From Chloroflexota bacterium (GTDB taxonomy: Bacteria > Chloroflexota > UBA6077 > JACCZL01), in contig JADLFM010000128.1 in the NCBI GenBank assembly GCA_020845495.1, positions 62,001 through 126,000 of the forward strand: a stretch of DNA of 64,000 bases. Reading direction: 5' to 3'. The notes under the pieces were generated by a model, which had not been told where the DNA came from, did no database searches, and was given only the letters and a program-made list of their open reading frames with translations. The position numbers were made by a program, and so were the translations under genes. How positions within the stretch are numbered: position 1 is the first letter of the stretch; every line of letters starts with the position of its first letter. Below are positions 52,846 through 60,006 of the stretch, piece after piece.

Positions 52846-53300
52846 ATCTCGAGACAGCGCTGAGTACAGCCCCCTTGTTCGCTCACCTCAGCGCGCGACA
52901 GCGGACGCATCTGATGAAGTTGATGACGATCCGGGACTTCGAGGCCGGGACGACGATCGTCAGCCAGGGCGCGTCGGCCGTGACGCTCTATCTGATCCTC
53001 GACGGCCGGGTCGAGGTGGTGCGCGAGCCGGAGGAGGGCGAGTCGGCGCGGACGGCGCTTGCGACGCTTGGCCCGGGCGAGGTGTTCGGCGAGATGGCCC
53101 TGTTGGACGACGAGGCGCGCTCGTCCTCGATCGTTGCCGTGACCCCGACGCGCTGTGCCCTGCTGTCGCGCTGGGAGTTCCGAGATGAGCTTCAGAAGCA
53201 GCCGCGCCTCGCGATGAACCTGCTGCGGATGCTCTCACAGCGTGTCCGTGAGCTCGACGAACGGCTGTTGAAGCTCCAACTGGCCCGCGCCGCCGGCTGA
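52842..53300 (+). CDS. Cyclic-nucleotide-binding domain protein
   Basis: 152 residues, a single cNMP-binding fold of the CRP/PKA type: PLFAHLSARQRTHLMKLM, GTTIVSQGASAVTLYLILDG, the phosphate-binding cassette GEVFGEMALLDDEARSSSIV, and a C-helix (MNLLRMLSQRVRELDERLLK). The usual PBC Arg-Ala pair is present as EARSSS. There is no HTH, so it is not a transcription factor by itself; it may be a regulatory subunit. ATG 52842 overlaps the GH3 stop by four bases, so translation is coupled with that enzyme. Confidence 0.88.
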   Translation: MNLETALSTAPLFAHLSARQRTHLMKLMTIRDFEAGTTIVSQGASAVTLYLILDGRVEVVREPEEGESARTALATLGPGEVFGEMALLDDEARSSSIVAVTPTRCALLSRWEFRDELQKQPRLAMNLLRMLSQRVRELDERLLKLQLARAAG

Positions 53301-53434
53301 GCGAGCACACGCCGTGGTATGCAGGGTATCCCCGGCTCACGCATGGACGATGTCCCGTGGGGAGCGCTCGTCGTGACACAATACTGACCGGCCGGGATAA
53401 ACGGCACGGAGCGGCCAGGGAGAGAAGCGCGGGC

Positions 53435-53950
53435 GTGTCGGTTCGAGGGATGCTGACGGCGGGATTCGCGGTTGTTGGGGCGCTGGCACACGTCGGCGGT
53501 AGCGCTGCGCTCTACCTGGCACTTGGCCCGACGCTGCCAGAACCGGCGCAGGCGCACCTCGCGGCAGCGCTCGTCATCGGTAACCTGATCCTGGTTCCGC
53601 TAGTAGCGCTGGCCGGCTGGGTGCTCGCGTGGCTGGCGTTCGAGCCGGTCCGAGACGTGACCCGGACGGCGGCGAAGATTCTCCACACGGGTCGCCTCGA
53701 CGGCCGCTGCTTCTACCGTGGCCCGCGGGACGAGGTGGGCAATCTCGTCGTCGTGATGAACGAGACATTGACTCGCCTGGACGTGGCGATTGGCACGATC
53801 GAGCGACTTCGACCCACGTCGACGGCGTCCGAAAGCGCGAACGGCTCGGCGAGCGGCTCCAGCAACGGCCAGCCCGACTATCCGGATGACGCGGTCTTCC
53901 GCCTCGGTCTACTGCCCCGGGAGGACGAGCCGCCTGCCCGACGCGTGTGA
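53435..53950 (+). CDS. Two-helix membrane protein with HAMP-like domain
   Basis: 171 residues: helices about 6-28 and 44-68, then a HAMP-like segment (LAFEPVRDVTRTAAKILHTG, DEVGNLVVVMNETLTRLD) and a Ser/Asn/Gly-rich tail. There is no kinase, cyclase or methyl-accepting domain after the HAMP, so it looks like the front half of a sensor. It could be a signal-relay protein or a truncated sensor. GTG 53435 is used; ATG 53450 and GTG 53357 are alternatives. Downstream of the cNMP-binding gene with a ~130-base gap. Confidence 0.7.
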   Translation: MSVRGMLTAGFAVVGALAHVGGSAALYLALGPTLPEPAQAHLAAALVIGNLILVPLVALAGWVLAWLAFEPVRDVTRTAAKILHTGRLDGRCFYRGPRDEVGNLVVVMNETLTRLDVAIGTIERLRPTSTASESANGSASGSSNGQPDYPDDAVFRLGLLPREDEPPARRV

Positions 53951-53970
53951 GGCTCCCTCCACTCGACGTA

Positions 53971-53994
53971 CCAGACGAGCGCACGCTCGTCTGG
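53971..53994. terminator. Perfect hairpin between convergent genes
   Basis: CCAGACGAGCG (53971-53981) and CGCTCGTCTGG (53984-53994) form an 11-bp perfect stem. It lies between the HAMP gene (plus) and yjbQ-like gene (minus), fitting a bidirectional terminator. No T-run. Confidence 0.6.
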
Positions 53995-54050
53995 CGGCAT
54001 GCTCAGCCCGGGTTGCTCGGCACGGCCGTCACCGCTCGAGCCGGCAGCGC

Positions 54051-54452
54051 TCAGCCGGGGATGAAGCTCAGGCGGACGGTGCGGACCGGATTGTCGCGGT
54101 TCGTGTCCACCAGCACGACTGACTGCCAGGTGCCGAGCGCCGGCCGGCCGCCCAGCACCGGGATCACCAGCGATGGGCTTACGAAGGCTGGCAGAACATG
54201 GTCGGCGCCGTGGCCGGGCGAGCCGTGCTGGTGGACCCAGCGGCCATCGCGGGGTAGGAGCCGCCCAAGTGTCTCTTCCAGATCCTCCTCGGATCCGGAG
54301 CCGGTCTCGATCAATGCCACGCCCACCGTTGCATGCGGCGCGAAGACGTTGACGAGGCCGTCGCCGTGCGGCCGGCAGAAGGCTTCCACCGCTGCCGTCA
54401 GATCCACGAAGCGTCTGCTCCGGGTGTCGAGCGTCAGTTCGCTACTTTGCAC
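54051..54452 (-). CDS. YjbQ/UPF0047 family protein
   Basis: 133 residues, full length for the family. Conserved segments: GLVNVFAPHATVGVALIET, HQHGSPGHGADHVLPAF, SPSLVIPVLGG and the C-terminal GTWQSVVLVDTNRD. The two His-containing stretches form the likely metal/phosphate site. The family has been linked to a thiamine-phosphate synthase activity that is secondary in nature; the cellular role remains uncertain. ATG 54452. No operon partner evident. Confidence 0.9.
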   Translation of the reverse strand: MQSSELTLDTRSRRFVDLTAAVEAFCRPHGDGLVNVFAPHATVGVALIETGSGSEEDLEETLGRLLPRDGRWVHQHGSPGHGADHVLPAFVSPSLVIPVLGGRPALGTWQSVVLVDTNRDNPVRTVRLSFIPG

Positions 54453-54610
54453 TCCTACATAGTAGCGGGGAACACGGCCTCAGCGATCGATCGGTAGCCG
54501 TCAAGAACCGAGGTGCCGAGAAGCGGGTGCCGGAACGACACCACGGCCTCGTACACACGTCTTGATGATGGAGACCTGGGCGCTCTCACCTGGGTCCTCA
54601 CTCGCCGCGC

Positions 54611-55237
54611 TCAACTCCCGATTCTCGATGCCGGCGTTCTCGCTCGCACGAGCCGGGTGAGGGCGTAGAGCAGGATGCCGGCCAGGACCAGCGCCGAGAC
54701 GGCCGTGAACGTATCGTTCAGGTAGTCGAGGAGCCCGACCCAGTTCGCGCCGTACCACCAGCCGAGACTGACGAGCCCGCCGGCCCAGAGGCTCTCGCCG
54801 AGGACCGAGGCGCCCAGGAAATGCCAGGCTGGATAGCCGCTCGCGCCGGCCACGAGGTTCGTTGGGAGTGCCAGCCCGGTCAGCAGGCAGCGGGTCGCTA
54901 CCACCAGCAGGCCGCCCCAGCGCTCGAAGCGACGCTCGAAGGCCGCGACCCGCTCAGGCGGAAGTCCGACGCGCGGCCCGTAGCGCCTCACGATGGCCTC
55001 ACCGCCACGCCGCGAGATCGTGTAGCTCGTCAAGTCGCCCGTCACCGCCGCCGCGAGAACGACGCCGAAGAGGATGAACGGTTCCGGGTCGCCCTCGGCC
55101 GAGAGCGCGCCAGCAGCAAGGACGATGACCGTGCTCGGGACTGGAAAGCCAATGGCCGCGATCAGCACCGTCAGCCCGACAACCGGGTAGCTATAGACGA
55201 CCAGCCAGGCGAGCAGCGCGGTGGCGATGTCGCTCAC
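54611..55237 (-). CDS. DedA-family membrane protein
   Basis: 208 residues. DedA/SNARE-associated motif features: IGFPVPSTVIVLAAGALSA, GDLTSYTISRRGGEAIVRRYG, ATRCLLTGLALPTNLVAGAS with the conserved Arg and Pro, and GESLWAGGLVSLGWWYGANW. DedA proteins are proposed lipid scramblases/flippases, including for undecaprenyl phosphate, which would fit a cell envelope role. Its GTG start overlaps the preceding gene's stop (GTGA), so the two are translated together. Confidence 0.88.
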   Translation of the reverse strand: MSDIATALLAWLVVYSYPVVGLTVLIAAIGFPVPSTVIVLAAGALSAEGDPEPFILFGVVLAAAVTGDLTSYTISRRGGEAIVRRYGPRVGLPPERVAAFERRFERWGGLLVVATRCLLTGLALPTNLVAGASGYPAWHFLGASVLGESLWAGGLVSLGWWYGANWVGLLDYLNDTFTAVSALVLAGILLYALTRLVRARTPASRIGS

Positions 55238-55707
55238 GCGAGCCGCCGCTCCGCCGTTGCTGGCTGCATGAGACGCAAGTCAGTTCCTGCTGGCATGTGG
55301 CTGGCTGGCCCGGGGCGTGTGCGCTCGGGGCCACCCGGTCCGCGCGGTGGAGGCGGGTGGGTTTCCTGCCACGCGGTCACACTGTCTCGGACGGTCTGAA
55401 GCACGTCCGCCGGTGTCCGGCCGGTCTCAGCCGCGAGGTCGTCGAGCGTGGTGGCGCGATGACCTTCGAACGGGATGCCGAGCGCGTCGAAGAGCACGCT
55501 GGGCGGCACCCGGTACGCTCGCGCGACGTACGGTACCGTCATCCAGCCAGCGATGTTGTCCACGTTCGTCTCGCGCGGTGGCGGCGGCGGTCGGGTCAGT
55601 CGATAGGTCAGGCGCAAGGCGGCTCGACCCCCGAACAGGAGCACGACCACCAGCGCTACGGCCAGTAGACCAGCCAGAAACGGGCGTCGCATAACGAGCG
55701 TGGCCAT
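55234..55707 (-). CDS. Membrane-anchored protein co-encoded with DedA
   Basis: 157 residues. One N-terminal membrane helix (LAGLLAVALVVVLLFGGRAA), a Pro-rich stalk (LTRPPPPPRET), then a small helical domain (WMTVPYVARAYRVPPSVLF, DDLAAETGRTPADVLQTVRD), like a sterile-alpha or HTH-like fold, and a Pro-rich tail. Similar 'YVARxYxVPxxVLxxALG' domains accompany DedA proteins elsewhere (recalled, not checked). ATG 55707 is used; the frame is open to 55872. Four-base overlap with dedA. Confidence 0.7.
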   Translation of the reverse strand: MATLVMRRPFLAGLLAVALVVVLLFGGRAALRLTYRLTRPPPPPRETNVDNIAGWMTVPYVARAYRVPPSVLFDALGIPFEGHRATTLDDLAAETGRTPADVLQTVRDSVTAWQETHPPPPRGPGGPERTRPGPASHMPAGTDLRLMQPATAERRLA

Positions 55708-55856
55708 GCCCGAACTATATCGCCGTCCCAGGTCATCCCAGGTCATCTTCAGCAAACCCCCAGGTTTCTGGTCTGGGGCCTTCAGGTCCGGATGTGACCC
55801 TTCAGATACCGGCGGGAGACACTCGCCGAGTCGCTCGAGTAGCAGAGGTAACGATC

Positions 55857-56519
55857 GTGAAGCTTTCGTCATTCAAGCGCACGGCGATGGCCGGTGCAGC
55901 CGCCCTGACCGTCGTCGGGGCGAGCCTTGGCGTCGCCGCCGCGCAGCAGGCGCCTGACGCGACGCCTGCGCCGGCCGCCAGTCCCGCACCTGGGCAACGC
56001 GGGGGCGGCCCACAGGGTCTACACCAGCAGCGGCAGGATCACCGCGATCAACTGCTCAAGGCCGTTGCCGCGAAGCTCAACGTCTCACCCGATCAGCTCC
56101 GGCAGGCGTTCACCGACGCTCGCAAGGATCTCGGCCTCCCTGATGGCCCGCGAGGTTTCGAGGGGCATGGCCCCGGCCGGCGTGGCGGTCCTGGCGGCCC
56201 CGCTGGCCTGAACGCGGCAGCGAGCGCGATCGGTATCAGCGCCGACCAGCTCCGGCAGGAGCTACCCGGCAAGTCGCTGGCCGACGTGGCACGCGCCCAC
56301 AACGTCGATCCATCGACCGTAGCGAACGCGCTGAAGCAGGATGCCAACGCGCGCATCGACCAGGCGGTATCGGCAGGCCGCCTTACCAGTGACCAGGCCA
56401 CTCAGGCGAAGCAACGGGTGTCCGACCGTATCGACCAGATGATGAACGGTCAGATGCCGTCCGGACAGCCGGGGCACGGCAACAAGCCGGACCGGGGCGG
56501 CCGGTCAGGCGGGCGCTGA
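55857..56519 (+). CDS. Secreted protein with helical repeats, Gly/Pro-rich
   Basis: 220 residues. Signal peptide (KRTAMAGAAALTVVGASLG...AAA), Pro/Ala/Gly-rich linker, then two similar helical repeats: LNVSPDQLRQAFTDARKDLG at ~75-95 and IGISADQLRQELPGKSLADV at ~135-155, separated by a Gly/Arg-rich stretch. The C-terminal helix (TQAKQRVSDRIDQMMNG) is followed by a Gly-rich tail. No family assigned; seemingly a cell-surface or matrix protein of the type common in Gram-positive-like bacteria. GTG 55857 has AGAGG upstream. Confidence 0.7.
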   Translation: MKLSSFKRTAMAGAAALTVVGASLGVAAAQQAPDATPAPAASPAPGQRGGGPQGLHQQRQDHRDQLLKAVAAKLNVSPDQLRQAFTDARKDLGLPDGPRGFEGHGPGRRGGPGGPAGLNAAASAIGISADQLRQELPGKSLADVARAHNVDPSTVANALKQDANARIDQAVSAGRLTSDQATQAKQRVSDRIDQMMNGQMPSGQPGHGNKPDRGGRSGGR

Positions 56520-56551
56520 GACCCCCACGCCACGGCTCAGGCTACCCACTC

Positions 56552-56585
56552 ACCCCCTCTCTCCTGCACGCGGGAGAGAGGGGGT
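56552..56585. terminator. 13-bp-stem hairpin after the secreted protein gene
   Basis: ACCCCCTCTCTCC (56552-56564) pairs perfectly with 56573-56585 across an 8-base loop. It lies 33 bases beyond the secreted protein stop and before the GT2 operon. Pyrimidine-tract hairpins of this kind often recur between genes in related genomes; only one copy is seen here. Confidence 0.6.
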
Positions 56586-56665
56586 AGCCAGTGGGCGAGA
56601 GGGGCAGCCCAGGACCGAGGAGTGCGGTGCTTCCCGAACGACCAGGCACGAGACTTGGAGACCGC

Positions 56666-57484
56666 ATGAATGAGACAGCACGGGAGAGCGGCGGCGCGCC
56701 CGCCGGGCAGGTAGCCCGGTCAGGTGTCTCGGCCGTGCTTCCCGCGTACAACGAAGTCGCGTCGATCGAGCGCTCGGTGCGCCGCGTGGTGAGCGTTCTC
56801 GAAGCCCTGATGGACGACTTCGAGGTGATCGTGATCGACGACGGCTCGCGCGACGGTACGGCCAGGGTGCTGGCGGACCTCATCGAGACCGAGCCACGCC
56901 TCCGTGTCGTCACTCATGCTGTCAATCACGGCTACGGCGCCGCGCTTGCGAGCGGCTTCGACGCCGCCCGCAGCGACGTGATCTTCATGACCGATGGAGA
57001 CGAACAGTTCGACGTTCGCGAGATTGGCCGCTTTCTGGCCGCGCTGGATGAGTCGACCGATCTCGCGATCGGCTGGCGCGAGAAGCGGGCCGATCCGCCC
57101 GTGCGGTTACTGAATGCCTGGGGTTGGAAGCTGCTAGTCAACAGCCTCTTCGGGTACACCGCGCGCGACGTCGACTGTGCGTTCAAGCTGTTCCGGCGGC
57201 ACGTCTGGGACAGCCTGACCGTGCACGCGCACGGCGCGACCTTTAGCGCCGAGTTTCTGGTCAAGGCGCGCCGCCTCGGCTTCCGCGTCAGGGAACTGCC
57301 CGTCCAACACTTTCCGCGTACGGCCGGTAGCGCTAGCGGCGCTCGACCAGCCGTCATTGCGCGGGCGTTCGTCGAGCTCTTCCAACTCTGGCGCCATCTC
57401 GATGGCGAGCTTGCGACCGATCCGCGTGCGCGTCGCATGCAGCAGCGACGGCCCGTCGCTGCCGGAGCGCCACGCACCGTGTGA
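56666..57484 (+). CDS. GT2-family glycosyltransferase (polyprenyl-phosphate sugar synthase-like)
   Basis: 272 residues. GT-A fold with SAVLPAYNEVASIERSVRRV, IDDGSRDGTARVL, GYGAALASGF, MTDGDEQFD (DxD-like) and DVDCAFKLFRR. The pattern is that of dolichyl/undecaprenyl-phosphate mannose or glucose synthases. It would make the lipid-linked sugar used by the two GT39 enzymes that follow. ATG 56666 has GGAG five bases upstream; its stop overlaps the next GTG (GTGA). No C-terminal membrane helices. Confidence 0.88.
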   Translation: MNETARESGGAPAGQVARSGVSAVLPAYNEVASIERSVRRVVSVLEALMDDFEVIVIDDGSRDGTARVLADLIETEPRLRVVTHAVNHGYGAALASGFDAARSDVIFMTDGDEQFDVREIGRFLAALDESTDLAIGWREKRADPPVRLLNAWGWKLLVNSLFGYTARDVDCAFKLFRRHVWDSLTVHAHGATFSAEFLVKARRLGFRVRELPVQHFPRTAGSASGARPAVIARAFVELFQLWRHLDGELATDPRARRMQQRRPVAAGAPRTV

Positions 57485-60006
57485 ACCGCATGCCCGTCGG
57501 CAGGCCTGACGGCACGTCTGACAGTACTGCCAGGTCCGCTCGTCCCGAATACCGATTGGGGCATTCCGTGACCGATCGTACTCAGATACGCGCTCGGCGG
57601 CTGCCGCTCGACGGATCCCCGAGCCTCATCCCAGCCCTCGTTCGGCGGGTGCTGGTTCGCCCGCCGAACGGCGGTTCCCTCGACTCCCCGACCGGCACCC
57701 CGGAGCGATCGGCCGCCGGTCCGCCAGGGCCGACGCACGGTGGCACTCCTGATTCACCCGCCACCCATCGGTCGCCTGAAGATGCACCACGACCATCGTC
57801 ACGCGGCCCACAAGGTTCAACCGGATCTGGGATGCAGGCGGCTCACGGCGGCCTGGCCGATTTCTGGCAGCGGCTCGCATTCGGCGCGATCTTGCTGCTC
57901 TCGACCGCGCTCAACGTCGTTGGGCTGAGCCGCGAGGGCTACGGTAACGAGTATTACGCCGCCACCGTGCTGAGCATGCTCCAGAACTGGCGGAACTTCT
58001 TCTTCGCCTCGTTCGATCCGGGCGCGTTCGTCTCGGTCGACAAGCCGCCGATGGGGTTCTGGATCCAGGCGATCAGCGCGAAGGTGTTCGGCTTCTCGGG
58101 TTGGAGCGTCTTGCTCCCCGAGGCGCTAGCAGGGGTTGCCTCGGTTGCCGTGCTCTACGTGCTGGTGCGGCACGCCTTTGGCACGACTGCCGGGCTGCTG
58201 GCTGCGCTCGCGCTGGCGGTCATGCCGGTCAGTGTCGCCGTCAGCCGCAACAACACCATTGACTCGCTGCTGGTGCTGACCGTTCTGCTTGCGGCCTGGG
58301 CAGCGACACTCGCCGTCGAACGAGGACGGCTACGCTGGCTGCTGGTGGCGGCGGCGACGCTCGGGCTCGGCTTCGAGATCAAGATGCTCCAGGCGTACCT
58401 GGTGGCACCGGCGATCTTCCTGCTCTATCTTGCCGCCGCGCCTATACACCGCGCCGTCCGTATCGGTCACCTGATGCTGGCCGGTGCGGTGCTGCTGGCG
58501 GTGTCCCTCGCGTGGCCAGTCGTCGTCGATCTGACGCCCGCTGACCAGCGGCCGTACGTAGGCTCGACCGAGGACAACTCAGCCGTGAACCTCGCGCTCG
58601 GCTACAACGGCCTCGAACGGCTGATGGGCCGGAGCTGGGCACTCGGCCAGTCCGGCGGGATCTTCGGCCGGCTGTTCGGAGAGGTGGGGCAAGGCGTCGA
58701 CAGCCGCGGTCAGAGCGGCCCCGGTGGGCCGGGCGGCTTCGGCGGTCCCGGCAGCGCCGGCGAGAATGGCGCGGCGGGCCTGCTCCGGCTGCTCAATCAA
58801 CAACTCGCGGGACAGGCAAGCTGGCTCCTGCCACTGGCGATGGTGGGTATGCTGGTGAGTAGCTGGTCGGCCTGGACGCACCGCCGTCAGTTGGCGCGGG
58901 ATCGGCGGGGGCAGGCGCTCCTGCTCTGGGGCACCTGGCTCGTGGTCGCGGGCGCCTTCTTCAGCGTCGCCGGCTACTTCCACCGCTACTATCTGGTGAT
59001 GCTCGGGCCGCCTGTCGCGGCGCTGGCAAGCATCGGCGTCTGGGGCTCCTGGTCCGCCCTGCGGCACGGACGCCGGCTCGGCTGGCTGTTGCCGCTCGCG
59101 CTTCTGGCGACGGCCGGGGTCCAGGCGTACATCCTGAACGGATACCCCACCTGGGCAATCTGGCTGACGCCGATCGTGCTCGGCGGTGCGGCGGTTGCAG
59201 CGCTCGCCCTGCTCGGGGTGCGGTACGGCGTGCGAGTGCTCCGCGATGGCTCGCGCCTGACCCTGACGGCCAGACTCGCGGCCTCACTTGGCGTGCTGGC
59301 CCTGCTCGTCGCCCCAGGTGTCTGGGCCGGACTGCCGGCGCTCAGCGGCCAGCCCCTCGGCGGTCTGCCGGCAGCCGGTCCCTCGCAGCGAGGCAACGTC
59401 ACTGGCGGCGGCTTCTCCGACCCTGGCAGCGGTGCCTTCGCTGGCTCCGGCGCTTTCCCGCTTCCCGGTGGATTTCCTGGCGCATCGGATGGCGCTCCGA
59501 ACCTGAATGGCCCTGACGGCCGCGACGGACAGATGACACCGGGGAGCACGAACGACGGTGCTGGGCCGATGGACGGCCGGGATGGCGGCGCCTTTGCACG
59601 AGGTGCGCGTGATGGCGGGCGCGGCCCCGGCGGCCCTGGCACGCAGGCCGAGGTGATCGCCTTCCTCCAGGCCAATCGCGGCGACACGAAATATCTGGTC
59701 GCGACCACGAACGCCAACAGCGCGGCACCGATCATTCTGGCGACCGGGCAGCCGGTCATGGCGCTGGGTGGCTTCCTCGGCAGCGACCCGATCCTGACGA
59801 TCGATCGACTCGCGGCACGCATCCAGGCTGGCGAGGTGCGCTTCTTTCTGCTCGGCGGCCCAGGCGGATTCGGCGGGCCGGGCGGGGCTCGCGGTGCAAC
59901 GGCCGGCTGGGTGCAGTCCACGTGCCCCCTGGTCCCAGCGAGCGAGCTTGGCGGCTCGTCCGTGCAACTGTACGACTGTGGCGGCGCGCGGGCGCCGGCG
60001 GCATGA
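57481..60006 (+). CDS. GT39/PMT-family membrane glycosyltransferase
   Basis: 841 residues with ~11-13 membrane helices. GT39/ArnT-like signature in the first extracytoplasmic loop: GYGNEYYAATVLSMLQNW, FFFASFDPGAFVSVDKPPMG; then AVSRNNTIDSLLVL and PYVGSTEDNSAVNLALGYN. A Gly-rich insertion and a ~130-residue Gly/Pro/Asn-rich linker lead to a small C-terminal domain (EVIAFLQANRGDTKYLVATT, LYDCGG). It transfers a sugar from a polyprenyl-phosphate donor to an envelope acceptor. GTG 57481 overlaps the GT2 gene; ATG 57832 would remove a disordered N-terminus. Stop overlaps the next ATG. Confidence 0.87.
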   Translation: MNRMPVGRPDGTSDSTARSARPEYRLGHSVTDRTQIRARRLPLDGSPSLIPALVRRVLVRPPNGGSLDSPTGTPERSAAGPPGPTHGGTPDSPATHRSPEDAPRPSSRGPQGSTGSGMQAAHGGLADFWQRLAFGAILLLSTALNVVGLSREGYGNEYYAATVLSMLQNWRNFFFASFDPGAFVSVDKPPMGFWIQAISAKVFGFSGWSVLLPEALAGVASVAVLYVLVRHAFGTTAGLLAALALAVMPVSVAVSRNNTIDSLLVLTVLLAAWAATLAVERGRLRWLLVAAATLGLGFEIKMLQAYLVAPAIFLLYLAAAPIHRAVRIGHLMLAGAVLLAVSLAWPVVVDLTPADQRPYVGSTEDNSAVNLALGYNGLERLMGRSWALGQSGGIFGRLFGEVGQGVDSRGQSGPGGPGGFGGPGSAGENGAAGLLRLLNQQLAGQASWLLPLAMVGMLVSSWSAWTHRRQLARDRRGQALLLWGTWLVVAGAFFSVAGYFHRYYLVMLGPPVAALASIGVWGSWSALRHGRRLGWLLPLALLATAGVQAYILNGYPTWAIWLTPIVLGGAAVAALALLGVRYGVRVLRDGSRLTLTARLAASLGVLALLVAPGVWAGLPALSGQPLGGLPAAGPSQRGNVTGGGFSDPGSGAFAGSGAFPLPGGFPGASDGAPNLNGPDGRDGQMTPGSTNDGAGPMDGRDGGAFARGARDGGRGPGGPGTQAEVIAFLQANRGDTKYLVATTNANSAAPIILATGQPVMALGGFLGSDPILTIDRLAARIQAGEVRFFLLGGPGGFGGPGGARGATAGWVQSTCPLVPASELGGSSVQLYDCGGARAPAA

